In this document: positions 36,106 through 44,094 of the stretch, in pieces
Numbering within the stretch: the first letter of the stretch is position 1
Layout: every line of letters starts with the position of its first letter
Source: Roseococcus sp. SDR
GTDB taxonomy: Bacteria; Pseudomonadota; Alphaproteobacteria; Acetobacterales; Acetobacteraceae
Length of the DNA: 64,000 bases
Assembly: GCF_019083995.1 (NCBI RefSeq)
Contig: NZ_JAHRCU010000011.1
Span: 91,915-155,914, forward strand
Reading direction: 5' to 3'
The notes under the pieces: model-generated
Databases searched by the model: none
The model's input: the letters and a program-made list of their open reading frames with translations, nothing else
What the model was told of the DNA's origin: nothing
Position numbers and translations under genes: made by a program

Positions 36106-36459
36106 ATGATGCTCACCCGCTTCTCCCGACTTTGGCTCGCGGCCAGCCTGGCCCTCGCCGCCCTGCTCCAGACGCCCGCCTGGGCCGATCGCAGCCCGAT
36201 CTTCGGGGGGGCGGCCATCGAAGCCATCTCGCAGGAGGCCGCGCGGGACATCACGGCGCGGGGTGAGCTCGCCAACTACTTTGGCGGATTGGCCGTCTCC
36301 TTCTCCTACAGCGCCTACGTCTTTGCCTTCTATGCCCGCTACTACTCGGCGAGCGGCTCCTGGATGGAGCAGTCCTACTACTCGGCGGCCGCGTGGTACG
36401 CCTACTACGCGCATCTCTACAGCGCCTGGGCAGCCGCCTATTCCGCGGCCGGCATGTAG
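36106..36459 (+). CDS. Exported Tyr/Ser/Ala-rich small protein, candidate export substrate
   Basis: A 117-residue protein with a signal peptide to about residue 27 (ALLQTPAWA, cleavage before DRSP). The mature 90 residues have an ordinary first third (FGGAAIEAISQEAARDI) and then an extreme composition: 13 Tyr, 12 Ser, three Trp, five Phe and many Ala, with the tripeptide Tyr-Ser-Ala five times. It has no Cys and almost no charge after residue 80. No family is recognised. It heads four closely packed genes for exported proteins, seven bases before the outer-membrane channel gene, and could be a fibril or surface structural protein. Confidence 0.75.
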   Translation: MMLTRFSRLWLAASLALAALLQTPAWADRSPIFGGAAIEAISQEAARDITARGELANYFGGLAVSFSYSAYVFAFYARYYSASGSWMEQSYYSAAAWYAYYAHLYSAWAAAYSAAGM

Positions 36460-36466
36460 CCGCCCC

Positions 36467-37603
36467 ATGCCATCGCGCCGACAGGATGTCCGGCCCCGCA
36501 TCGCCAAGAGGGCAGTCCTTCCCGCCGCGCTCCTTCTCGGGAGCGTGGCCTTTCCCGCCATCGCCCAATCCGACGGTGACCGCGCCGCGCTGACGGAACG
36601 CATCCGCCTGCTGGAGCAGCGGCTGGAGCAGCTGGAGCGCGCCCCGCAGCGCCCGCCCCGCCCGGCGCCCAGCCGGACCGCCGCCACAGCGCCGATCGCC
36701 GCCACGCCAGCCCCCGCCCCGCCGCCCGCGCCAGCCCCGGCCGAAGCCCCCGCCCGCCTGCGCGACCCGCGCGAGGAGGAAATCCCGCAGGAGGCCTTCG
36801 TCTTCCGCGACCAGGCCGTGACGCTGCGCCCCGGCAAGGTCGAGCTCTCCCTCGACCTCGGCTATCTGCGGGACCGCCGCACCGTCTCCTCCGACCGCAG
36901 CGGCTCCGCCGTGCTGACCGGCCGCGTCGGCCTGCTCGACGGCGTCGAGGCCTCCGTCACCCTGCCCTTCTTCATCGCCACCCGCTCCTTCGAGTTCTCG
37001 CCCACCTTCGTGACCGATCGCGAGACGCGGGCCATGGGCGACGTGACGGCGCAGGTGAACATCCGCGGCTGGGGCGAGCGCGAATATCGCCCCGGCGCCG
37101 TCTTCACCGCGGCCCTCGTGACACCCACCGGCCCCTCGCCCTTCGTGAGCCCCGAGCAGGGCATCACACCGCAGCAGGTGCCGGTGGACATCACCCAGTT
37201 CGTCTCCACCCGCGCCGCCTGGGCGCTGCGCGGCGGCGTGCAGCTCTTCAAGACGGTGGATCCGCTCGTGCTCTTCGGGGGTGTCGCCTATGAGTACGCC
37301 TTCCCGGTCGAGCAGTCGGGCATCACCTTCCGGCCGGGCTGGCGCATCAACTACAATGCGGGGATGAGCTTCGCGCTCAGCGACCGCTCGACGCTCGGCT
37401 TCACCTTCATCGGCAGCTACACCGCGGCGCTCCAGGCCAATTCCGTGCAGTACCGCGCCACCGCCAGCGAGGCCGCGGTCCTGCGCCTCTCCCTCGTGCA
37501 GCGCGTGGCCCCGGGCCTCTGGATCGAGCCCTCGCTCGGCATGGGCCTCGTCTCCGAAAGCCCCAATGTCCAGGTCGGTCTCGGCCTGCGTTACAGGTTC
37601 TGA
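36467..37603 (+). CDS. Outer-membrane beta-barrel with N-terminal coiled coil (FapF-like)
   Basis: A 378-residue protein. Signal peptide to about residue 33 (VAFPAIA), heptad coiled coil at residues 38-58 (LTERIRLLEQRLEQLE), a Pro/Ala linker to about 96, then about 270 residues of alternating strands ending in a C-terminal Phe (YRF), the usual outer-membrane barrel signal. This order (coiled coil, linker, barrel) is that of FapF, the amyloid exporter of Pseudomonas; general searches may call it a phenol-degradation MetA-like transporter. The C39 peptidase gene follows after two bases. The FapF link is architectural, not shown by sequence identity. Confidence 0.75.
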   Translation: MPSRRQDVRPRIAKRAVLPAALLLGSVAFPAIAQSDGDRAALTERIRLLEQRLEQLERAPQRPPRPAPSRTAATAPIAATPAPAPPPAPAPAEAPARLRDPREEEIPQEAFVFRDQAVTLRPGKVELSLDLGYLRDRRTVSSDRSGSAVLTGRVGLLDGVEASVTLPFFIATRSFEFSPTFVTDRETRAMGDVTAQVNIRGWGEREYRPGAVFTAALVTPTGPSPFVSPEQGITPQQVPVDITQFVSTRAAWALRGGVQLFKTVDPLVLFGGVAYEYAFPVEQSGITFRPGWRINYNAGMSFALSDRSTLGFTFIGSYTAALQANSVQYRATASEAAVLRLSLVQRVAPGLWIEPSLGMGLVSESPNVQVGLGLRYRF

Positions 37604-37605
37604 CG

Positions 37606-38271
37606 ATGCGCCCCTCACGCCGCACCCTCCTCGCCCTCGCCGCCCTCGCGCCCGTCCCGGCCCGCGCGCAGGAGCCGCTGATGCGCCGCCCGCAATCCTG
37701 GCAGGCCCGGCGTTTCCAGAACGTCGTCCGCCAGGTGCTCGAATTCTCCTGCGGCAGCGCCTCCCTCGCCACGCTCCTCACTCATTACCTGGGCCGCCCC
37801 ACCAGCGAGGCCGAGGTCATCGGGATGCTCATGCGCCGCTACCCGACCGAGGCCGAGTGGGCCCGCAAGCAGGAAACCGGCTTCTCCCTGGAGGATCTGA
37901 TCTTCGCCGCCGGCCAGCTCGGCTTCGCCGCCCAGGCCGCCCGCATCGCCCCGCGTGAGCTGCCGCGCATCGCCGGCCCCGTCATCATCCATCTCGACAA
38001 GGGCGAGTGGGAGCATTTCTCCGTGCTGCGCGCCAGCCGCGACGGCTTCCACTACCTGGCCGACCCGATCCGCGGCCAGGTCACCATGCTGGATGACGAG
38101 TTCCGCCGCGAGTTCACCGGCGCCGTGCTCGCCGTCTGGCGCCGCGGCGAAGGCCTGCCCGGCACCTCCCCCCTTCAGGCCGTGCGCGACGGCGTCTCGG
38201 TCGAGAGCACCACCGCCCGCGCCATCCAGGGCATGGTCATGCCGCTCACCAGCTTTCCGATCCCCTATTGA
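37606..38271 (+). CDS. Exported C39-family cysteine peptidase (FapD-like)
   Basis: A 221-residue protein with a signal peptide (LLALAALAPVPARA, residues 8-21). The C39 fold shows QVLEFSCGSASLATLLTHY with Cys49 as nucleophile, His137 in WEHFSVLR and Asp153 in YLADPIRGQV, a complete triad. Unlike bacteriocin-exporter C39 domains it is not fused to an ABC transporter and is predicted to be periplasmic. FapD in the Fap amyloid operon is also a free C39-like peptidase. Its stop overlaps the next start (TGATG). Confidence 0.88.
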   Translation: MRPSRRTLLALAALAPVPARAQEPLMRRPQSWQARRFQNVVRQVLEFSCGSASLATLLTHYLGRPTSEAEVIGMLMRRYPTEAEWARKQETGFSLEDLIFAAGQLGFAAQAARIAPRELPRIAGPVIIHLDKGEWEHFSVLRASRDGFHYLADPIRGQVTMLDDEFRREFTGAVLAVWRRGEGLPGTSPLQAVRDGVSVESTTARAIQGMVMPLTSFPIPY

Positions 38272-38861
38272 TGCGCGCCGCCCTTGCTCTCCCCCTGCTG
38301 CTCTGGCCGGCCCTCGCGATGGCCGACCCGCGCTGTGCGCGCTTCGGGCAGCCGAGCTACACCGCGACACGCGTCACCTCCTGGGGCAACGCGCCCCCCG
38401 CCACCGCGCAGGTCTTCCAGGCCGGGCCCAATCTGCGCCTCGAAACCCCCGCCCCGGGCGAGGCCCGCCTCGTCACGCTGATGACGCCCGGCCTCAACGC
38501 CGTCTTCACCACCAACGCCACCCCGCCCGTCGCCCTCCGCATGCCGCCACCCCCGGCCCCACCGCCCGGGCGCGAGCGGCAGGAGGCGCAGCGCGCCGGC
38601 ATCCTCCTCATCCAGGAGGTCCAGGGCGTGAGCGGCCAGTGGCATGAGGTGGCGCGCCATCTCTGCCGCCGCGACGGCGTGCTGCTGGAGGCGCGCCAGC
38701 TCCAGCAGAGCCCCGAGGGGCTGATCACTCTTGAAACCCGCCAGAGCGGGATCCGCATGATTTCGGCGGACCCCGCGCTGTTCCAGGTGCCGGCCGGGTT
38801 CCGCCTCATCGAGGCCCCGGCCCAGCCCATCAGTCGGCGAACTGCCCCGCCGCCTGGATGA
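38271..38861 (+). CDS. Exported protein, DUF4412-like
   Basis: A 196-residue protein with a signal peptide (ALALPLLLWPALAMA). The mature part resembles small periplasmic DUF4412-type proteins: YTATRVTSWGNAPPATAQVF, a Pro-rich loop near residue 90, then GQWHEVARHLCRRDGVLLEA and SADPALFQVPAGFRLIE. Two Cys (in DPRCARF and RHLCRRD) could pair. As fourth gene of the compact exported cassette it may be a chaperone or assembly factor for the small Tyr-rich protein (inference). Its 3' end overlaps the convergent Bug gene by 32 bases. Confidence 0.75.
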   Translation: MRAALALPLLLWPALAMADPRCARFGQPSYTATRVTSWGNAPPATAQVFQAGPNLRLETPAPGEARLVTLMTPGLNAVFTTNATPPVALRMPPPPAPPPGRERQEAQRAGILLIQEVQGVSGQWHEVARHLCRRDGVLLEARQLQQSPEGLITLETRQSGIRMISADPALFQVPAGFRLIEAPAQPISRRTAPPPG

Positions 38862-39813
38862 CCGGGCGCCACCGCGCGATATCCGCCGTCCAGAAGGCCT
38901 TGTGCGCCGCCGGCGTCGCCTTCTCCTGCGGCACCGGCTCGGTGCCCAGATCCGCGAAGCGGCGGATCAGCCCGGGGTCACGCAGCGCCACCTGCAGCGC
39001 GCGCGAGAGGCGCGTCACCAGCTCCGGATTCGTCCCGCGCGGCGCATAGAGCCCGTGCCACACGCTCACCTCGAAGCCGGGCATCCCCGCCTCAGCCGCC
39101 GTGGGCAGGTCAGGCAGCGAGGAGACGCGGTTGTTCGTCGTCACCGCAAACGCCTTGATGGTGCCCGCGCGGATGTGCTCCGTCGTGTTGGTCGTCTGGT
39201 CGCACATCAGATCCACCGTGCCGGCCACCAGATCGTTCATCGCCGGGCCCGTGCCGCGATAGGGCACCGTCGTCAGCGGCACGTTCATCGCCTGCTGGAA
39301 CAGCAGGCCGCAGAGGTGCGAGGCCGCGCCCACGCCCGCATTGGCCAGGTTGATCTTGTCCCGCTCGCGCCGCACCAGCGCCACCAGCTCCGCCAGGTTG
39401 TTCGCCGCGATGTTGCGCTTGGCCACGATCGTCATCGGCACTTCGGTGATCATCCCCACCGTCTCGAAGCCGTTGATCGGGTCATAGGCCAGGCGGCGAT
39501 ACAGCGTCGGGATCGTGCTCATGCCGATGTGGTGCACCAGCAGCGTGTAGCCATCCGGCCGGGCCTGCGCCGTGCGCTGCGCGCCCAGCGTGCCGCCCGC
39601 GCCGCCCACATTCTCGACGACCACGGACTGGCCGAGGTCACGCCCCATCGCCTCGCCCAGCAGGCGGGCCACCGTGTCCGTCGGGCCACCGGCCGCGAAG
39701 GGAACGATGATGGTGATCGGCCGGCTCGGATAGGCCTGCGCCGAAGCGAGGGCCGGGGCCGCCATGCCGGCGGCGACAAGGGCCGGCAGCTGGCGCCGGG
39801 TCAGACGGGTCAT
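38830..39813 (-). CDS. Bug-family tripartite tricarboxylate transporter receptor
   Basis: A 327-residue periplasmic binding protein of the Bug/TctC family. The N-terminus carries LTRRQL and a hydrophobic stretch ending in ALASAQA. The typical Bug opening follows: YPSRPITIIVPFAAGGPTDT and VVENVGGAGGTLGAQR, then PYRGTGPAMNDLVAGTVDLM. Binding partners TctA and TctB are absent, as is normal for the many orphan Bug genes of this group. A strong GAGGAGG site precedes the ATG at 39813 and lies in a short palindrome (CTCCTGAGGAG). Confidence 0.92.
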   Translation of the reverse strand: MTRLTRRQLPALVAAGMAAPALASAQAYPSRPITIIVPFAAGGPTDTVARLLGEAMGRDLGQSVVVENVGGAGGTLGAQRTAQARPDGYTLLVHHIGMSTIPTLYRRLAYDPINGFETVGMITEVPMTIVAKRNIAANNLAELVALVRRERDKINLANAGVGAASHLCGLLFQQAMNVPLTTVPYRGTGPAMNDLVAGTVDLMCDQTTNTTEHIRAGTIKAFAVTTNNRVSSLPDLPTAAEAGMPGFEVSVWHGLYAPRGTNPELVTRLSRALQVALRDPGLIRRFADLGTEPVPQEKATPAAHKAFWTADIARWRPVIQAAGQFAD

Positions 39814-39970
39814 GCGATCCTCCTCAGGAGTTTCTTGGGATGGCCGTGAAGTGATGGCTTCTTCGTCATGTTCAACTTTTTTTGCAATCGGAAAGCGACT
39901 GGCCCCCCGCCCCGGGATTGTCTATCCGCCATGCATGGAACGCAGGCCCTGACGCCATGACCACCGCCCC

Positions 39971-41134
39971 ATGACGACGGCAGAGGAACTCCTCCAGCGC
40001 GGCATCTCCCGCCACCGCGAAGGCCGCCTCGACGAGGCCGTCAGCCTCTACCGCCGCGCGCTGCGCCTCGCCCCCCACCACCCGGATGCCGAAAACCTCC
40101 TCGGCGTCGCCGCCCGCCAGAAGGGCGACCTCCCCTCGGCCCTCGCCCACGCCGCCCGCGCCGTGGCGAGCGTCCCCGACAGCCCCCTCTTCCTCGCCAA
40201 CCAGGGCGCCACCCTGGCCGAGGCCGGGCGCCTGGCCGAGGCCATCGCCGCCCTCTCCCGCGCCGTCACCCTCAACCCGCAGGACGCGATCAGCCTCCGC
40301 AACCTGGGCCAGGCCCTGACCGCCGCCGGCCAGCCCGAAGCCGCCCTCGCCCCGCTCGACGCCGCCACCCGCCTGCACCCCGACGCGCCCGAGCCCTGGC
40401 TCGCCCTCGCCCACGCCGCCCGCGAGGCGAACAAGCCTGACCTCGCCCGCGCCGCCGCGCTCCGCGTGCGCGGCCGCCTGGCCGAGCAGGCGGGCTTCCT
40501 CCTCGCCGCCCTCGGCGCCGCCCCCATCCCCGACCGCGCCCCCGCCGCCTACGTCCGGGACCTCTTCGACGCCTTCGCCCCCCGCTTCGATGCCGAGCTG
40601 GAAGGCGCGCTGGCCTACCGCACCCCCGCCCTCCTCGCCGCCCTGATCACGGACCTCCCGCCCGGCCGCACCCTCGACCTCGGCTGCGGCACCGGCCTCT
40701 CCGGCCTGGCCCTCAAGCCCCACGCCACCCGGCTGGAGGGCCTCGACCTCTCCCCCCGCATGCTGGCCGAAGCCCGCGCCCGCAACCTCTACGCCGCCCT
40801 GCACGAGGCCGATCTGCTGGACTTCCTGCCGAAACACCCGGCCCGCTACGACCTCATCGCCGCCGCCGACGTGCTGAACTACCTGGGCGACCTGACGCCC
40901 GCCTTCACCGCCATCGCCACCGCCCTCAAACCCGGCGGCACCGCCCTCTTCAGCCTGGAAACCGGCACGGAGCCGGTGGCGCTGGGCGAAGGGATGCGCT
41001 TCCGCCACAACCCGGACCACGCCCTGACCCTCGCCGCCCAGGCCGGGCTGACCCTTGTGCGGCGGGAAGACGCGGTGCTGCGGCAGGAGAAGGGGCAGCC
41101 CGTGAATGGCATCCTGATCAGAGCCCACAGGTAG
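39971..41134 (+). CDS. TPR-repeat SAM-dependent methyltransferase
   Basis: A 387-residue cytoplasmic protein. Residues 1-150 form about four TPR units (AEELLQRGISRHREGRLDEA, ALRLAPHHPDAENLLGVAAR, ALSRAVTLNPQDAISLRNLG). Residues 195-387 are a class I methyltransferase with TLDLGCGTGLSGLAL as the SAM-binding loop near residue 236 and LEGLDLSPRMLAEARA after it. Such fusions methylate proteins or surface sugars; the substrate is unknown. A near-duplicate of the start region lies 14 bases upstream (ATGACCACCGCC versus ATGACGACGGCA), making an overlapping five-codon frame. Confidence 0.88.
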   Translation: MTTAEELLQRGISRHREGRLDEAVSLYRRALRLAPHHPDAENLLGVAARQKGDLPSALAHAARAVASVPDSPLFLANQGATLAEAGRLAEAIAALSRAVTLNPQDAISLRNLGQALTAAGQPEAALAPLDAATRLHPDAPEPWLALAHAAREANKPDLARAAALRVRGRLAEQAGFLLAALGAAPIPDRAPAAYVRDLFDAFAPRFDAELEGALAYRTPALLAALITDLPPGRTLDLGCGTGLSGLALKPHATRLEGLDLSPRMLAEARARNLYAALHEADLLDFLPKHPARYDLIAAADVLNYLGDLTPAFTAIATALKPGGTALFSLETGTEPVALGEGMRFRHNPDHALTLAAQAGLTLVRREDAVLRQEKGQPVNGILIRAHR

Positions 41135-41139
41135 ACCAA

Positions 41140-41182
41140 GGGGCTTTGCCCCCTGGACCCCCACGAGGAAGCTCGCTTCCTC
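41140..41182. terminator. Double hairpin between convergent genes
   Basis: Two perfect stems follow the methyltransferase stop: GGGGC-TTT-GCCCC at 41140-41152, and an eight-base stem at 41165-41182 (GAGGAAGC, GCTTCCTC). They lie between convergent genes and could end transcription from both sides, although no T-run follows. A similar G-rich motif occurs after the SDR gene near 63860. Confidence 0.5.
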
Positions 41183-41191
41183 GACCATCAT

Positions 41192-41851
41192 CTATAACCA
41201 GGCCTCGCGGACCTCCCGGGGGATGCGTCTTCGGCCCCCGGCGAGGCTGTGGAGCGCCTTCAGCGCCTTGATCATGCGCAGCATGCCGGCCAGATCCTCC
41301 CGCCACCGCGCGAATTGCGCGGCGATGGGCAGGCGAAGGATGATTTCGGACAAATCCGGGTCCGGCATCATCAAGGGCGGCCCCGGCAAGGCCCGGAACA
41401 GCCCCAGCCGCCGTACCAGCGCGATCAGCGCAATGCCCCGGAGGCGAATGGCCCGCCGCGCCGCCCGGCAGATCAACCCCTCCATCTGCCGCAACACCGA
41501 ACCCGGGCGCGAAGCCGCCAGCGCCACCAGCAGCCGTTCCCACACGCCCGCATGCGTCAGCCGCCGGAAATGCCGCGCCACCGAAGCGCCCTGGCCATAA
41601 TGCGCCGGCAGATCCCGCCAGGGCCCCTCCGTCGCCGCCACCCGGAAGATCGCATCCATCCGCGCCCGCTGGTCACAGGGCCGCCCGCGCTGCGGCATGG
41701 GCAGATAGATGGAGAGCACCGTCCACTGCTCATCCGTCATCTTGTCATAAGGCACGAGAATCCAGGACGGCCGCCGGGGCCGAGGCCCGCGCGGATAAAC
41801 CCGGGGCGCTCGGAAGATGGCGGGGAGGAGGAGGTCGAGTTCGTCGCGCAT
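41192..41851 (-). CDS. IS5-type transposase N-terminal domain protein (DUF4096), no DDE core
   Basis: A 219-residue protein. Residues 37-110 match the N-terminal domain of IS5/IS1182-like transposases (MTDEQWTVLSIYLPMPQRGR, WRDLPAHYGQGASVARHFRR, LTHAGVWERLL). The DDE catalytic half is missing; instead there are helical segments (MEGLICRAARRAIRLRGIAL, FARWREDLAGMLRMI). No terminal inverted repeats or target duplications are evident. It is either a decayed transposase or a domesticated DNA-binding protein. Its upstream region is A/T-rich and carries a possible LexA box 24 bases before the ATG. Confidence 0.7.
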   Translation of the reverse strand: MRDELDLLLPAIFRAPRVYPRGPRPRRPSWILVPYDKMTDEQWTVLSIYLPMPQRGRPCDQRARMDAIFRVAATEGPWRDLPAHYGQGASVARHFRRLTHAGVWERLLVALAASRPGSVLRQMEGLICRAARRAIRLRGIALIALVRRLGLFRALPGPPLMMPDPDLSEIILRLPIAAQFARWREDLAGMLRMIKALKALHSLAGGRRRIPREVREAWL

Positions 41852-41874
41852 CGGGTTTTGTAGCGCAAAAAACA

Positions 41875-41889
41875 GAACAAAACAAGAAC
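41875..41889 (-). promoter_or_regulatory. Possible LexA (SOS) box
   Basis: On the minus strand the sequence is GTTC, seven bases, GTTC (GTTCTTGTTTTGTTC), an exact fit to the alphaproteobacterial LexA consensus GTTCN7GTTC. It lies 24 bases before the start of the transposase-domain gene, in the only strongly A/T-rich stretch nearby. An eight-base pattern is expected about once per window by chance, so only its promoter position makes it notable. Confidence 0.4.
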
Positions 41890-41947
41890 ATTTTGCTCAG
41901 CGAGGCCGCGCGTCGGGTGCGCGATCCTCGGGCTTCGCCGCGGGCCG

Positions 41948-42622
41948 CTAGGCGAGCGCCGCCGCCACCGCGAACCCGAGATGCGTCCCCGCATGCGCCA
42001 GCATCGCGGCCGCCAGATCCCGCCGCGCGAAGAGCCAGCCATAGACCACGCCAAGCCCCGCATTCAGCACCAGGGTCCGCGTCAGCAGCGGCGCGTCCAG
42101 CGCGGCGCCGCTCGCCGCCAGCGCCGGCAGGTGGCCCATGGCGAAGATCAGCGCGGCCAGCGCGCAGCCCAGCCCCACCGCCGCGCGGCGCGGCAGCAGC
42201 CGGCCCAGCGCCAGCACGGCCAGGCTCATCACGCCCCAGCGCAGCATCACCTCCTCGGTCAGCCCGCCATAGAGCACGCCCAGCGGCAGCATCACCGGCT
42301 GCCAGCCCTGCACCAGGCTCGGCGGCACGCCGCCCGCCCCCTGCCAGAGGCCGCGCGTCGCGTGGTCCGCCAGCGCCACCAGCAGCCCGAGCGCCAGGCC
42401 CAGCCCCAGCTCCGCCCCGCGCGGCGCCCAACCGGCCGGCCGCAGCGCGGCGAAACCCGCGCGTGGCGCCGCCCAGCCGCCCAGCGCGGCCCCCAGCGCC
42501 AGCAGGAGCAGAGGATTCACCAGCAAGGCGGCGCGCGGCACGCCCGGAATCTCCGGCAGCACCAGCCAGAGCGCGCCCAGGCCCGTCAGCCCCGCCAGGA
42601 ACACGAGGAAGGCAGCGCGCAT
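41948..42622 (-). CDS. CPBP-family intramembrane metalloprotease
   Basis: A 224-residue inner-membrane protein with about seven hydrophobic segments. The CPBP (Abi/CaaX-like) motifs are GLTEEVMLRWGVM near residue 120 (EExxxR), IFAMGHLPAL (His), and MLAHAGTHLGF near residue 210 (His), giving a full active site. Bacterial members serve in peptide processing or bacteriocin self-immunity; the target is unknown. The ATG at 42622 lies five bases after the stop of the MFS gene, so the two are likely cotranscribed. Confidence 0.87.
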   Translation of the reverse strand: MRAAFLVFLAGLTGLGALWLVLPEIPGVPRAALLVNPLLLLALGAALGGWAAPRAGFAALRPAGWAPRGAELGLGLALGLLVALADHATRGLWQGAGGVPPSLVQGWQPVMLPLGVLYGGLTEEVMLRWGVMSLAVLALGRLLPRRAAVGLGCALAALIFAMGHLPALAASGAALDAPLLTRTLVLNAGLGVVYGWLFARRDLAAAMLAHAGTHLGFAVAAALA

Positions 42623-42627
42623 GGCCC

Positions 42628-44094
42628 TCAAACCCTTCTCAGCGGCACCCGAAACGCCAGCACCGCCGCCACCCCCGTCATCACCGCCGCCCCGGCAAAC
42701 ATCGCCCGGAACCCGATGGCCAGCCCCTCCGCCATCACCGCGCGCTCACCCGCCGGCAGGTTCGCCAGCGCCTCCCGCCCGCCGCGCATCGCCGCCGCGA
42801 AGCGTTCGGCCACCTCCGGGTCCGCCAGCGCGAAGCCCACGAAGATCATCGCCCCCAGCACCGCCGTCCCGGCCGCCGCGCCCAAATTCCGCATGAACTG
42901 CACGGAGGCCGTCGCCACCCCCAGCCGCGCCGCCCCCGCCGCCACCTGCACCGTGGTCTGCACCGCCGGGAAGGTGCAGCCGAAGCCCAGGCTCGAAAGC
43001 GCCACCAGCCACGGGAACCACGTCAGCGAAATCCGCCCCGCGCCGAAGGCCATCACGCAGAGCACCGCCGTCGCCAGCACCAGCCCGACCGAGGGCAGCA
43101 GCATGTTCCGCCCCGTCCGCGCCAGGAAGGTGCCGCTGATCAGCGCCCCCGTCCCGCCGCCCAGGCTCATCGGCAGCAGCATGGCCCCCACGGTCGCGAT
43201 CTCCACGCCCCGCACCACGCTGAGATAGAGCGGCAGGAAGGAAATCAGCGAGACCATGGTGCCCGAGACGCAGGCCGCCAGCAGGTTGGTCCGCCAGATC
43301 ACCGGGTCCGTCAGCACCGGCAGCGGCAGCAGCGGGTCCGGCACCACGCGCTCCACCCGCAGCAGCGCCCAGAGCGCCAGCGCGCCGGCCGCGGCAAAGC
43401 CCGCCGCCACCGCGTAATCCGCCGGGTTCATCCGCTGCGCCCGGTCCAGCATCAGCAGCAGCAGCGCGACAAACAGCGTGAACAGCGCCGTCCCCGCCGC
43501 ATCGAAGCGGAAGCTCCCGCCCGCCAGCCCGCGCTTCGGCAGCCGCCAGGCCATGGCGAACCCCACCGCGATCAGCGGCAGCCCGGCCAAAAACACCCAG
43601 CGCCAGCCGAAGCTCTGCGTCAGCCACCCGCCCGCCAGCGGCCCGGCGGCCGAGGCCCCCATGAAACACGCCACCAGATAGGCCTGGTACCGCCCCCGCT
43701 CCCGCGCCGGCACGGATTCGCCGATCAGCGCCATGGCCAGCGTCAGCAGCGCACCGCCGCCGAAGCCATGCAGCGCGCGCCCGGCCAGCAGCGCCTCGAA
43801 GCTCGGCGCCAGCCCCGCCGCCAGCATGCCCAAGCCCTGCAGCACGAAGGCGATGAACAGCATGGGCCGCCGCCCATAGGCATCCCCCAGCCGCCCGAAG
43901 ATGGGGGCCGCGATCGTCGCCGCGATCAGATAGGCGACGACGACCCAGGAAATCCGCTCCACCACGCCGAATTGCGCCGCCATGGCGGGCAAGGCGGTGG
44001 CCGTGATCGTCTGGTCAATGGCGGTGACGAAGATCGCGATCGCGATCGTGGGAAAGGCCCGGAAGAACGCCCGTCTTGCTTCGAGCGGGTCCAT
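42628..44094 (-). CDS. MFS drug/metabolite exporter, DHA2-like
   Basis: A 488-residue major facilitator with about 14 membrane segments. The opening FVTAIDQTITATALPAM is the DHA2 signature (usually LDxTIVNVALP), followed by WVVVAYLIAATIAAPIFGRL and the loop GRLGDAYGRRPML. GESVPARERGRYQAYLVACF is motif C-like. It likely pumps out drugs or toxic metabolites by proton antiport. The ATG at 44094 shares a base with the accA stop. An upstream in-frame extension inside accA is rejected because it has no family similarity. Confidence 0.9.
   Translation of the reverse strand: MDPLEARRAFFRAFPTIAIAIFVTAIDQTITATALPAMAAQFGVVERISWVVVAYLIAATIAAPIFGRLGDAYGRRPMLFIAFVLQGLGMLAAGLAPSFEALLAGRALHGFGGGALLTLAMALIGESVPARERGRYQAYLVACFMGASAAGPLAGGWLTQSFGWRWVFLAGLPLIAVGFAMAWRLPKRGLAGGSFRFDAAGTALFTLFVALLLLMLDRAQRMNPADYAVAAGFAAAGALALWALLRVERVVPDPLLPLPVLTDPVIWRTNLLAACVSGTMVSLISFLPLYLSVVRGVEIATVGAMLLPMSLGGGTGALISGTFLARTGRNMLLPSVGLVLATAVLCVMAFGAGRISLTWFPWLVALSSLGFGCTFPAVQTTVQVAAGAARLGVATASVQFMRNLGAAAGTAVLGAMIFVGFALADPEVAERFAAAMRGGREALANLPAGERAVMAEGLAIGFRAMFAGAAVMTGVAAVLAFRVPLRRV

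Noticed and set aside
33210..36275. Minus-strand open frame of 1021 codons over the GST, rubredoxin and CFA synthase genes
   Set aside because: High G+C makes antisense frames long; the translation is low-complexity His/Arg/Ala sequence, while the plus strand has clear families with correct starts.
36467..37603. Phenol-degradation MetA-type transporter
   Set aside because: That label follows from barrel similarity alone; the coiled coil, linker and C39 neighbour fit a FapF-like exporter better, and no aromatic degradation genes are present.
41136..41947. Complete insertion sequence around the transposase-domain gene
   Set aside because: No terminal inverted repeats or target-site duplications could be found by eye and the catalytic half is missing.
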